Assembly: GCA_002401965.1 (NCBI GenBank)
Contig: NVUR01000002.1
Location: forward strand, 62,001-126,000
From: Alphaproteobacteria bacterium
GTDB taxonomy: Bacteria > Pseudomonadota > Alphaproteobacteria > Micavibrionales > Micavibrionaceae
DNA: 64,000 bases
Direction: 5' to 3'
The position numbers and the translations under genes were made by a program. The notes under the pieces are model-generated. The model did no database searches. It worked only from the letters and a program-made list of their open reading frames with translations, and had not been told where the DNA came from. Of this stretch, positions 19,510 to 27,891 are shown piece by piece (the first letter of the stretch is position 1; each line of letters opens with the position of its first letter).

Positions 19510-19535
19510 GACTCCTATCATAAGGTGTAGGAGTC
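19510..19535. repeat. Inverted repeat in the ybjN-lgt intergenic region
   Basis: A perfect 8-base inverted repeat (GACTCCTA and TAGGAGTC) is separated by 10 bases. It lies between the divergent ybjN-like gene and lgt, with no T-rich run on either side. It could be an operator or a leader hairpin upstream of the ybjN-proC transcript. No binding protein is known. Confidence 0.4.
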
Positions 19536-19681
19536 GACAAGATGATTCGTTCTATCATAAGAGAATAAATGTGCATGACTTTATAGCGCGTCAAGGTGAA
19601 CCGTTTTTATCAGGGCACCTATTTCTGTATTAATATAAATATAGGGTTTAATTTCATCTATCATCAGAGTAATGAATAGAT

Positions 19682-20491
19682 ATGGATTTTAGTTACTTTC
19701 AATTTGAGCCCGTTGCTTTTGCGATCGGTCCTTTCGTGGTTCGATGGTATGCGCTGGCGTATTTGGTGGGCTTTATTGCTGGCTGGAAATATTGCCTTGG
19801 ACTTGCTTCCCGTGGTGAAGGGGGGCGTCGTCCCAATGCGCTGGATATTGATGACTTTCTAACATGGGCGGTTATTGGCGTGTTACTTGGCGGGCGGTTG
19901 GGCTATGTCTTATTTTATCAGCCAGCTTATTACCTAAGTGAACCGCTCGAAGCCCTTAAGATCTGGAAGGGGGGCATGTCGTTTCATGGTGGTCTTCTTG
20001 GTGTTGCAGTATCTATGCTGGCGTTCAGTAAGGTGCGGAAAATCAATGTATTTCGCCTGTCTGATATTATATGCGCCGCCGCGCCGATTGGATTGTTCTT
20101 TGGGCGTATGGCTAATTTCGTGAATGCGGAGCTGTATGGCAAGGTTACAACGTTGCCGTGGGGCGTTAATTTTCCAAATGTTGTTGGTGCGCGTCATCCA
20201 AGTCAAATTTATGAAGCTATATTAGAGGGAGCTGTCCTATTTATTGTGCTGTTCTTCCTTATTCGCTCTCCGAAAGCCAAAACAGGCGCAGTGACGGGCG
20301 CATTTTTGCTGGGCTATGGGGTGTTCCGTGCGTTGGTTGAGTTTGTTCGTGAACCTGATGTTCAAATAGGCTTGGTTGGTGGGTTTATTTCCATGGGGCA
20401 AATTCTATGTTTGCCTATGATGTTCGGCGGTGTAGTACTGATTTATCTTGCAAAGCAAGGAACACTATCAAAAATTAAAGACGATGCCTGA
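19682..20491 (+). CDS. lgt: Prolipoprotein diacylglyceryl transferase
   Basis: The 269-residue polytopic inner-membrane enzyme attaches diacylglycerol to the lipobox Cys of prolipoproteins. It shows VRWYALAYLVGF, GGRLGYVLFY, KGGMSFHGG and the Lgt signature GRMANFVNAELYG, plus about seven membrane segments. It would modify the lipoproteins predicted in this window (1161, 36154, 38336). The last 8 bases overlap the start of the next gene, indicating coupling with the methyltransferase gene. Confidence 0.96.
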   Translation: MDFSYFQFEPVAFAIGPFVVRWYALAYLVGFIAGWKYCLGLASRGEGGRRPNALDIDDFLTWAVIGVLLGGRLGYVLFYQPAYYLSEPLEALKIWKGGMSFHGGLLGVAVSMLAFSKVRKINVFRLSDIICAAAPIGLFFGRMANFVNAELYGKVTTLPWGVNFPNVVGARHPSQIYEAILEGAVLFIVLFFLIRSPKAKTGAVTGAFLLGYGVFRALVEFVREPDVQIGLVGGFISMGQILCLPMMFGGVVLIYLAKQGTLSKIKDDA

Positions 20492-21581
20492 TACTTTAAA
20501 AGAAATCATTTTGAACGAGATTAAAAGCCATGGCGCAATGAACCTTGGTGCATTTACATCTATGGCTCTGTGCCATCCAGAGCATGGTTATTATATGAAT
20601 GGTGATCCTTTTGGTGCGGAAGGTGATTTCACAACCGCACCCGAAATATCCCAAATGTTTGGCGAGGTTATTGGCGCGTGGGTTATTGATGTATGGATGC
20701 AAATGGGGCAACCATCATCCGTGAACTTGATTGAGTGCGGACCAGGGCGTGGAACATTAATGTTGGATATCCTACGCGCGGGGAAGTCTGTTGATGGTTT
20801 CGTCGCTGCTGTTCAAATTCACTTTGTCGAGGCAAGCGAGGGGTTGCGTCAAAAGCAGGCTGAAACTTTGAAAGGGTACAACGTCTCATGGCACGGTGAT
20901 ATTTCTGATATTACAGGAGATATCCCATGCATCATTCTAGGGAATGAGTTTCTTGACGCATTGCCTATTGAGCAATTGAAACGAGGAGAAAAAGGCTGGC
21001 AAAAACGGATGGTTGCCGTCAATGATGTGCAAGAGTTTATGTTCACATGGGCGGACGCAGAAAAGGAACTCACACAATGCCTACCGTCTAAAACTGTGTC
21101 TCATAAAAGATATGAAGTTGCACCGGTGCGTAATCAATTCATATCCTCATGTGTTGATTTGTTAAATGCGTCTGGCGGTGTGGCTCTGTTCATTGATTAC
21201 GGCTATACAACGTCACATTACGGCGACACGTTGCAGGCTGTAAAAAAACATGAATATGTTGATGTGCTTAAAGGTATTGGTGCATGCGACATTACTTCAC
21301 ATATTGATTTTGACGCTCTATCGCGTCACGCGCGAGGGCAGGGTGTTCACGTTGAACCAATAGCAGTGCAAGGTGCATTCTTAACAAAGCTGGGGATAAA
21401 GCATCGCTTGTTGGCGCTAAAAAACACTGCATTTAAAACCAAGTCATTGGATGATGCGACGGTTCTTATAAAGACGATGGAACAATCTCTGGACCGTTTG
21501 GTGGATAATGCACAAATGGGTGACTTGTTTAAAGTCATGTGCTTTCATAACGGTGACGACCTAAAACCCGCAGGATTTTGA
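20484..21581 (+). CDS. NDUFAF7-family class I SAM-dependent methyltransferase
   Basis: The 365-residue protein matches the bacterial relatives of NDUFAF7/MidA, the mitochondrial complex I assembly methyltransferase that dimethylates an arginine of NDUFS2. Key pieces are FTTAPEISQMFGEVIG, the SAM loop ECGPGRGTL, and GNEFLDALP followed by FIDYGYTTSHYGDTLQAV. The ATG at 20484 overlaps the lgt stop by 8 bases; the longer frame from 20448 is rejected. The pgeF gene follows after 3 bases, completing the common lgt-methyltransferase-pgeF run. The substrate in bacteria is not established. Confidence 0.9.
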   Translation: MPDTLKEIILNEIKSHGAMNLGAFTSMALCHPEHGYYMNGDPFGAEGDFTTAPEISQMFGEVIGAWVIDVWMQMGQPSSVNLIECGPGRGTLMLDILRAGKSVDGFVAAVQIHFVEASEGLRQKQAETLKGYNVSWHGDISDITGDIPCIILGNEFLDALPIEQLKRGEKGWQKRMVAVNDVQEFMFTWADAEKELTQCLPSKTVSHKRYEVAPVRNQFISSCVDLLNASGGVALFIDYGYTTSHYGDTLQAVKKHEYVDVLKGIGACDITSHIDFDALSRHARGQGVHVEPIAVQGAFLTKLGIKHRLLALKNTAFKTKSLDDATVLIKTMEQSLDRLVDNAQMGDLFKVMCFHNGDDLKPAGF

Positions 21582-21584
21582 CCC

Positions 21585-22388
21585 ATGTCTTCAGATGTTA
21601 AATATTATACAGAAAACACATTCGTGAACCTCAAAAATAATGACGTGTTTCATGGCTTTTTCACAAGACAAGGCGGTGTCAGCGACCCTCCATTCACAGG
21701 ATTGAATTGCGGTTTAGGGTCAGAGGATCATGAGGCAAAGATACAGGCGAACCGTGCGTTGGTTGCAGAGGCGGCGCAGCTATCTTTCACTGAGAACCTT
21801 TTATCCCTCTATCAGGTTCATGGTGCAAAGGTGGTTTATGTTGATAAGCTGTGGAGTGCAAATGATAGGCCAAAAGCCGATGGCTTCGTGACGGATCAAA
21901 AGGATATCGGCCTCGGTATCCTAACGGCGGATTGCGCGCCTGCGTTATTCTTGGGGCATAAGGACAATGGTGACCCTGTCGTGGCAGCTGCACATGCGGG
22001 ATGGAAGGGGGCGCTTGGCGGCGTTCTGGGTAATGTCGTTGACGCTATGGAGGCTCTTGGCGCTTCTAAAAGCAGCATTCACGCCTGTGTCGGGCCATGC
22101 ATCAGTAAGTCATTATATGAAGTGAACCTTGATTTCGTTGATCCATTTATAGAAGAAAACGAGGAAAGTGAACGGTTTTTCTTTAGTGGTTCAAAAGAGG
22201 GGCACGTGATGTTTGATCTGCCTGGTTATTGCGCGTGGCGCTTGTTCCGCGCAGAGGTGAAAAATATCTCATTGCTTGATAAAGATACATACAGCGGTGA
22301 AACCGATTTTTTCAGCTATCGCAGAGCGACGCATCGTAATGAAGAAGGCTATGGACGACAAATTTCTGTGATTTGCATTAACAAATAA
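21585..22388 (+). CDS. pgeF: PgeF/YfiH-family (LACC1-like) peptidoglycan editing or purine nucleoside phosphorylase protein
   Basis: The 267-residue protein carries the three conserved metal-binding segments of the YfiH/DUF152 family: YQVHGAKV, LTADCAPAL and AHAGWKGALGGVL, plus CVGPCISKSLYEV. These His and Cys residues coordinate the catalytic zinc. Family members are reported both as multifunctional purine nucleoside enzymes and, in E. coli, as editors that keep peptidoglycan stem composition correct. It is the last gene of the lgt run. Confidence 0.9.
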   Translation: MSSDVKYYTENTFVNLKNNDVFHGFFTRQGGVSDPPFTGLNCGLGSEDHEAKIQANRALVAEAAQLSFTENLLSLYQVHGAKVVYVDKLWSANDRPKADGFVTDQKDIGLGILTADCAPALFLGHKDNGDPVVAAAHAGWKGALGGVLGNVVDAMEALGASKSSIHACVGPCISKSLYEVNLDFVDPFIEENEESERFFFSGSKEGHVMFDLPGYCAWRLFRAEVKNISLLDKDTYSGETDFFSYRRATHRNEEGYGRQISVICINK

Positions 22389-22421
22389 GTGCGCTAGTTC
22401 ACTATTTACGCACTAAACACC

Positions 22422-22449
22422 TTGATTTATCGTTCGTATTTCTTATAGT
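22422..22449 (+). promoter_or_regulatory. Candidate sigma-70-type promoter of prs
   Basis: A TTGATT box at 22422-22427 and a TATAGT box at 22444-22449 are separated by 16 bases, 45 bases upstream of the prs ATG. A short inverted repeat (AGTGCG/CGCACT, 22388-22393 and 22409-22414) lies just upstream and could be a weak stop for the preceding gene or an operator. The call rests on box similarity only. Confidence 0.4.
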
Positions 22450-22494
22450 GCGCCTATAGCAAATGTTAAAAACTGAACACAAGGGTATGACACC

Positions 22495-23427
22495 ATGAAA
22501 TTGATTTCTGGCAACTCCAATCAGCAATTGTCTGAGCTCGTTTCTTCCTATCTTGATGTCCCCTTAACCGAATGCCGTATACAGCGCTTTTCCGATAATG
22601 AAATTTTTGTTGAAATCATGGAAAATGTCCGCGGTAAAGACACCTTCTTTGTGCAGTCCACCTCATACCCTGCGAACGATCATTTAATGGAATTACTGAT
22701 CGCGATTGATGCGTTGAAAAGAGGGTCAGCCAACCGTATCACTGCGGTTATGCCGTATTTTGGTTATGCAAGACAAGATCGCAAAACAGGCGGGCGGACA
22801 CCTATTTCTGCCAAACTGGTTGCGAATTTGATTACTGCGGCTGGAGCAGACCGTGTTTTGACGCTGGAATTGCATGCAGGTCAAATACAAGGATTTTTTG
22901 ATATCCCCGTTGATAATTTAAGCGCAGCGCCTGTTTTTGTTCCGTATATCGAGAAAAAATTTAAAGACGCAGATATCTGCGTGGTATCGCCCGATGTTGG
23001 CGGCGTTGTTCGTGCGCGTCAATTGGCAAAGCGTATAGGCGCGGACTTGGCAATCATTGATAAACGCCGTGAAAAGGCGGGTGTGTCAGAGGTTATGAAT
23101 GTGATTGGTGAGGTAAAGGATAAGGTTTGTATCCTTGTTGATGATATCGTTGATTCCGGTGGCACGCTTTGTAATGCTGCTATTGCTTTGGAAAGCCAAG
23201 GCGCAAAAGAAGTTCATGCTTATGTTGTTCATGGTGTTCTCTCCGGTGCAGCGGTGGAGCGTGTAAGTAAATCTACGCTTAAAACATTGGTAATTACGGA
23301 TAGTATTGCCGCCACTGAAGAGATGAAAGCTGCCCCCAATATTGAGCAGGTGAGCATTGCACCTTTAATTGGCGAAGCAGCGCGCCGCATCAGTGAAGAG
23401 CGCTCAATTTCAGAGTTATTTCGCTAA
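22495..23427 (+). CDS. prs: Ribose-phosphate pyrophosphokinase (PRPP synthetase)
   Basis: The 310-residue class I enzyme makes PRPP from ribose-5-phosphate and ATP for purine, pyrimidine, His, Trp and NAD synthesis. It contains the [10 protein letters not shown] and FVQST motifs, the flexible-loop [10 protein letters not shown] sequence, [18 protein letters not shown] and the PRPP-binding [11 protein letters not shown] loop. Length is typical. The ATG has AAGGGT a few bases upstream. It leads the prs-rplY-pth-ychF group, with 150 bases before rplY. Confidence 0.97.
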   Translation: MKLISGNSNQQLSELVSSYLDVPLTECRIQRFSDNEIFVEIMENVRGKDTFFVQSTSYPANDHLMELLIAIDALKRGSANRITAVMPYFGYARQDRKTGGRTPISAKLVANLITAAGADRVLTLELHAGQIQGFFDIPVDNLSAAPVFVPYIEKKFKDADICVVSPDVGGVVRARQLAKRIGADLAIIDKRREKAGVSEVMNVIGEVKDKVCILVDDIVDSGGTLCNAAIALESQGAKEVHAYVVHGVLSGAAVERVSKSTLKTLVITDSIAATEEMKAAPNIEQVSIAPLIGEAARRISEERSISELFR

Positions 23428-23577
23428 GAATCCTCTTTACGTGGTAAATATCGCTCTATTCAAAGAATTTACTTGAAAAAAAGTGCCAGATTTGGTTTAT
23501 CTGTGGCTTCGCACATGTATGTGTAAAACGGACCAACACCCCTGGAGGTTGGCCATAACGAAATGTAAGGAAATGCT

Positions 23578-24255
23578 ATGTCTAATAATTATGCAATGAA
23601 AGCGGAAAAGAGGGATCGCGCCGGTAAGGGGATTGCACGTTCACTTCGCCGCGCTGGTCGTTCACCAGCCGTTATTTACGGTGATAATAAAGAACCTGTA
23701 AATATCTCTATTTCAGAGAATGAAGTTAATGTTGAATATAACAAGGGGCAAATGTTTACAACATTATGTGATCTTGATATTGGCGGCGAAAAGAACCTAG
23801 TTCTTGCCCGTGATATTCAACTTCACCCAGTAACCGATGTTGTGGAGCATGTGGATTTCCTACGTGTGACCAAGAAAACGAAAATTGCTGTTAACGTTCC
23901 TGTTAAATTTACAAATGAAGATAAATGTCCAAGTATTGAAGGCAAAGGTACTTTGAACGTTACACGTTATACTGTTGAGCTTCTTTGTGGCGCAACAAGT
24001 ATCCCTGATGTTCTTGAAGTTAGCGTAGAAGGTAAAGAGCATGGCGACGCCGTTAAGTTGAGCGATGCAACGATGCCTGAAGGCGCGTCAGCGGTTATTA
24101 AAGATCGTGATTTCACAATTGCAACATTGATTGCACCGAAGACGGCTGAGCAAGAAGAAGCTGAAGCTGCTGCTGCTGTTGATGCTGGTGATGGTATTGT
24201 TAGTGATGAAGCTGCTGCTGCTGAAGGTGATGCAGAAGCAAAATCAGAAGATTAA
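23578..24255 (+). CDS. rplY: 50S ribosomal protein L25 (CTC type)
   Basis: The 225-residue protein is the long CTC/general-stress form of L25, which binds 5S rRNA. It has an N-terminal 5S-binding domain (RAGKGIARSLRRAGRSPAVIYGD), the typical RDIQLHPVTDVVEHVDFLRV segment and a second beta domain. The tail after residue 185 is a low-complexity acidic run (EEAEAAAAVDAGDG, EAAAAEGDAEA) encoded largely by GCT and GAA codons. The ATG has AAGGA about eight bases upstream. A terminator follows at 24300. Confidence 0.95.
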   Translation: MSNNYAMKAEKRDRAGKGIARSLRRAGRSPAVIYGDNKEPVNISISENEVNVEYNKGQMFTTLCDLDIGGEKNLVLARDIQLHPVTDVVEHVDFLRVTKKTKIAVNVPVKFTNEDKCPSIEGKGTLNVTRYTVELLCGATSIPDVLEVSVEGKEHGDAVKLSDATMPEGASAVIKDRDFTIATLIAPKTAEQEEAEAAAAVDAGDGIVSDEAAAAEGDAEAKSED

Positions 24256-24299
24256 TCAATGCTACAGTGGTTTAAATCACTGGTTCGTATATTTAAGCG

Positions 24300-24329
24300 A
24301 GAGCCTTTATTTTGTGAAGGCTCTTCTTT
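24300..24329 (+). terminator. Rho-independent terminator between rplY and pth
   Basis: A perfect 8-bp stem (AGAGCCTT with AAGGCTCT) and 9-base loop are followed by TTCTTT. It lies 45 bases after the rplY stop. It sits inside the frame upstream of pth, which argues that the longer pth reading frame is not translated. The short T run suggests partial read-through, so pth and ychF may be expressed at a lower level from the same transcript. Confidence 0.7.
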
Positions 24330-24351
24330 GTATTCAAAAGAGGATGAAAGT

Positions 24352-24927
24352 ATGTGGCTCTTTGTTGGTCTGGGTAATCCGGGACGTGACTATGAACGTA
24401 ACCGCCATAATGTTGGCTTTATGGTTCTTGATGCTGTTCAAAACGAATTTCCGGTCTTTGGCGCGTATAAATCAAAATTTCAGGGGCAAGTATCGGAAGG
24501 GCGTTTGGGCAACCAAAAAGTCTTATTGCTGAAACCTGAAACTTATATGAATAACTCTGGTCAATCTGTTGCGAAGGCGGCTAACTTCTATAAGATTGAG
24601 CCTGATAAAATTATTGTATTTCATGATGAACTTGATATTGCGCCAAGCACTGTGCGTGTGAAACAAGGCGGCGGTAATGCGGGGCATAACGGGTTAAAGT
24701 CAATTCAGGCGCATATGGGAACGGCAGATTTTTGGCGTGTGCGTATCGGAATTGGTCGCCCTCATCCGCAGGGGGATGTCAGTAACTATGTTTTGGATAA
24801 TTTTTCAAAGGCTGAGCAGGAATGGTTGACGCCTTTGATGACGTATATGGGGGATAAGGCAGATGTTATTATCTCTGATACTCCAAAGGCTTATGACGTA
24901 TTGATAAAAGAATATTTTAAGAAATAA
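24352..24927 (+). CDS. pth: Peptidyl-tRNA hydrolase
   Basis: The 191-residue enzyme recycles tRNA from prematurely released peptidyl-tRNA. It begins LFVGLGNPGRDYERNRHNVGF, containing the catalytic His of the family, and has the PETYMNNSGQSV and FHDELDI motifs and GGGNAGHNGLKSI. The ATG at 24352 has AAGAGG about eight bases upstream and matches the family N-terminus. The open frame continues 31 codons upstream across a terminator hairpin and is not used. ychF follows after 13 bases. Confidence 0.96.
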   Translation: MWLFVGLGNPGRDYERNRHNVGFMVLDAVQNEFPVFGAYKSKFQGQVSEGRLGNQKVLLLKPETYMNNSGQSVAKAANFYKIEPDKIIVFHDELDIAPSTVRVKQGGGNAGHNGLKSIQAHMGTADFWRVRIGIGRPHPQGDVSNYVLDNFSKAEQEWLTPLMTYMGDKADVIISDTPKAYDVLIKEYFKK

Positions 24928-24940
24928 AAAGGAAAATATT

Positions 24941-26044
24941 ATGGGGTTTAATTGTGGAATTGTCGGATTGCCGAATGTTGGAAAATCGACACTATTTAAT
25001 GCGTTAACCGCCACCGCTGCTGCGCAGGCAGCGAACTTTCCGTTCTGTACAATTGAACCGAATGTGGGTCGGGTCGCTGTTCCTGATGATCGCATGGCAA
25101 AAATAGCCGAAATTGCAGGCTCAATCGATATTCTGCCATCCCAGCTTGAATTTGTGGACATTGCTGGCCTTGTAAAAGGCGCATCCGAAGGCGAGGGGCT
25201 TGGCAATCAGTTTTTATCCAATATCCGTGAAACTGATGCGATTATCCACGTCATTCGATGTTTTGAAGATGATGATGTTATTCACGTTGAAGGCAATATT
25301 GACCCTATTCGTGACGCTGAAACCATTGAGACAGAGCTGATGCTCTCTGATTTGGAAACGATGGGCAACCAAATCACAAATATGAATAAAAAGGCACGCT
25401 CTGGTGATAAAGAGGTGCTTGCGCAAGTTGATTTTCTAACCCGTATTAAAGATGCTCTTGATGCTGGAGAGCCAGCACGCACCGTTGCACCTTCTGATGA
25501 AGACGAGATGCGTTGGATGAAAATGACGCAGCTTATTACCTCAAAACCGGTTCTATACGTTTGTAACGTGTCGGAAGATGATGCGGCGCAGGGCAATGAT
25601 TACACCGCGCAAGTTGCAGAAATGGCAAAGGAACAAGGTGCGGAGGTCGTTATTATTTGCGCCTCAATTGAGTCAGAGATTGCACAACTTGATAGTGATG
25701 AGGAAAAGGAAGAATTCCTCTCCTCAATGGATCTTACCGAACCAGGCCTGAATCGTATTATTCGCGCAGGTAATAAACTGTTAAAGTTGCAAACCTATTT
25801 CACAGCAGGGCCAAAGGAAACCCGTGCATGGACGATCCCCATTGGTGCAAAAGCACCACAAGCGGCGGGTGTTATCCATACAGATTTCGAAAAAGGCTTC
25901 ATTAAGGCCGAAACCATTGCTTATGAAGATTATATTGCCTGCAACGGTGATATTGGCGCAAAAGATGCAGGGAAAATGCGCCAAGAGGGCAAGGAATACG
26001 TCGTACAAGATGGTGACGTTATTCTGTTCCGTTTTAATGTGTAA
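24941..26044 (+). CDS. ychF: Redox-regulated ribosome-binding ATPase YchF (OLA1 family)
   Basis: The 367-residue OBG-family P-loop protein prefers ATP over GTP and binds ribosomes. It has G1 GLPNVGKST, the NFPFCTIEPNVG switch segment, G3 DIAGLVKGAS, a central coiled-coil region and the C-terminal TGS domain (TYFTAGPKETRAWTIP). An AAAGGA motif lies just before the ATG. The pth-ychF order is widespread in bacteria. A T-rich run begins shortly after the stop (around 26061) but no strong hairpin is seen. Confidence 0.97.
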   Translation: MGFNCGIVGLPNVGKSTLFNALTATAAAQAANFPFCTIEPNVGRVAVPDDRMAKIAEIAGSIDILPSQLEFVDIAGLVKGASEGEGLGNQFLSNIRETDAIIHVIRCFEDDDVIHVEGNIDPIRDAETIETELMLSDLETMGNQITNMNKKARSGDKEVLAQVDFLTRIKDALDAGEPARTVAPSDEDEMRWMKMTQLITSKPVLYVCNVSEDDAAQGNDYTAQVAEMAKEQGAEVVIICASIESEIAQLDSDEEKEEFLSSMDLTEPGLNRIIRAGNKLLKLQTYFTAGPKETRAWTIPIGAKAPQAAGVIHTDFEKGFIKAETIAYEDYIACNGDIGAKDAGKMRQEGKEYVVQDGDVILFRFNV

Positions 26045-26066
26045 GTGACTGATGCTTATGGTTTTT

Positions 26067-27788
26067 TTACGGGGATTTTGCTGACGCCGTATTGTCCAGA
26101 CCATTATCACAGCCAGTGACACCGTCTTCGACAAAGCATCCATACTCGTTGCCAGTGGCACTTGCGGCGTTGGATTCTATTGCCTTATTAATATCAATGT
26201 CGGTTGTGCTTTGTGCTTCGCTGTCAAAGGCATCACTGCATGGACCTTTTCCAATGACGCTTTCAACGGTGCAAAGCGTGTCATCCACAACAGGGGCATT
26301 GCAAGGGCTGTTCCCAAGGCTGTCTTCAACGGTGCAGGGTGCGTCGCTGTCTTGTATATGTTCTTGCGCGTTGCCACATGTTCCACCATCGGCGTGAAAA
26401 TCGGCGAGACTAGGCAGGTAGCTGTCTTCACGCATTTGTTCATATGGAGACATTGCCGTGGCGGCAGCTGAAACACCTCTGTAAATTGTGAAATATGACG
26501 CAGGTGATTGGTGTATATTGCCGTAAAATGTTGTTCCATGCATCGTGTCATCTGGTTTTAATGTGTTTAGGAATGCTTGGTCCACCGTTCCATAACGGCT
26601 GCCGAAACCGTTTGATTGATGTTCCCATACGGCTTGTCCAGTATTGTGTCCTTCAGGGAATCCGAATCCTCTTTCAACGATAAGGAGGTCTGTCAAATTG
26701 GGCATGAATTTTCCGCTGTGGATTGCGCGGTTTATGTCAGGTTCTTCAATGCAAAGCTGCTTTGCTTGGTAGGTCAGCATCTCGGCTGCGATTTTTCCAA
26801 CTTCGATTTCTGTGAACATGCGTTTATTAACATCTAGCCCGATATTTTCTGCCATTCGTTTTAGACGTGCGGCATTCGGGTTCGATGGGATTTCGGCGAA
26901 TAATGTGGCTGTGTGTACTTTCCCCAGAGCATCCTTTGATGTGGTGCTTGACAGTGCGGCATAGGTCTGTGCGCTGAAGAATAGGTCGGGTGATGCTTCA
27001 TTGCTCCAATCTTGATCCCATGGTGCGTCTGCTGCGGGCTTCGCGGCGGAGCTACCGCTTGGTAATGCGCCATTGACCATGAGTTCCATCATATCACGTA
27101 GAGAAACAATTGCGCCTATATTGGTTTGTATTTGTCCTGGTACAGGCTCTGCGTTTTTTTCCATAGCCCAGAGATGGATGAGTGTATGGTTTAGGTCTCT
27201 TGGATCTGTACCCGCGCTGCCCATTCTTTTTTGTGTGAGGGCATTCAGGAAATCTATTGTGCGGCTGTCATTATTCTGGGGGGAGAATGCAACATCAATA
27301 TCAGGGTTTTGGCTTTGCCATTGCTCCAGTGTTTTACGAAGCGCACGTCCTGTTGTTTCATCGACTTTCCCGTCGCTGGTTTCTTCAACGTTTAGATAAT
27401 CTTGTCCAAGGTTAATAACGGCCTGTGCTTGATTTGTTGATGTTATGCTGGCTGTTGGTTTTTCAAAGAAAGTGCGCTTTATTTCAGCGGGCGCTCTGAT
27501 TGATTCGGGTAGTGTATTGTACTGATCCGCAAGTTCTTGCAATTCAGGATTTTGTGCGATCTTGCTTGGGTCAAGGATGAAATTATTCAGGATATAGAGA
27601 TACCCACTGTCGAGGGCATTCGATGATTCGTGAATCAAATGACCGCTTTCATCTTTCCAGCCGACAGTTTCTGGCGCTAATTCAGGTAGGCGTGTGTTTA
27701 CCAATTGCTTGAAAGCAATTAAGACCTGATCTGATTCATTGCTTGAAACAGACGGATTTCCTGCGTTTGATGTGTTAGTTTCTGCCAT
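26067..27788 (-). CDS. Unrecognised large protein with C-terminal cysteine repeats
   Basis: The protein has 573 residues from the ATG at 27788, which has AAGGG a few bases upstream; a GTG two codons earlier is possible. No signal peptide, membrane segment or known catalytic motif is seen. The first 460 residues are acidic and helix-rich, with a segment (GKVDETTGRALRKTLEQWQ) that recalls peptidoglycan-binding-like helices only loosely. The last 105 residues hold seven Cys (471, 485, 496, 506, 517, 551, 560) in three similar units: CTVEDSLGNSPC, CTVESVIGKGPC and CFVEDGVTGC. Such paired Cys suggest disulfides or metal binding, and an extracytoplasmic fate despite the lack of a Sec signal. It is convergent with ychF and about 100 bases downstream of ilvE. 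Function is unknown. Confidence 0.65.
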   Translation of the reverse strand: MAETNTSNAGNPSVSSNESDQVLIAFKQLVNTRLPELAPETVGWKDESGHLIHESSNALDSGYLYILNNFILDPSKIAQNPELQELADQYNTLPESIRAPAEIKRTFFEKPTASITSTNQAQAVINLGQDYLNVEETSDGKVDETTGRALRKTLEQWQSQNPDIDVAFSPQNNDSRTIDFLNALTQKRMGSAGTDPRDLNHTLIHLWAMEKNAEPVPGQIQTNIGAIVSLRDMMELMVNGALPSGSSAAKPAADAPWDQDWSNEASPDLFFSAQTYAALSSTTSKDALGKVHTATLFAEIPSNPNAARLKRMAENIGLDVNKRMFTEIEVGKIAAEMLTYQAKQLCIEEPDINRAIHSGKFMPNLTDLLIVERGFGFPEGHNTGQAVWEHQSNGFGSRYGTVDQAFLNTLKPDDTMHGTTFYGNIHQSPASYFTIYRGVSAAATAMSPYEQMREDSYLPSLADFHADGGTCGNAQEHIQDSDAPCTVEDSLGNSPCNAPVVDDTLCTVESVIGKGPCSDAFDSEAQSTTDIDINKAIESNAASATGNEYGCFVEDGVTGCDNGLDNTASAKSP

Positions 27789-27891
27789 TTTCACCCTTGG
27801 TTATTTTTATAACCATAATTTTTTATATAATTAAGGTGAATTGTAAGTGTTTTCCATTGCAAAGTCAAATTTCAAAGTGCCGTAATCAATG

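Noticed and set aside
26045-26066. T run after ychF as a terminator
   Set aside because: The only stem nearby is 4 bp with a long loop; not strong enough to list.
26092-26837. Overlapping plus-strand frames opposite the 573-residue gene (for example 26092-26397)
   Set aside because: They lie fully inside the minus-strand gene, have no ribosome site, and their Cys and Ala content mirrors that gene.
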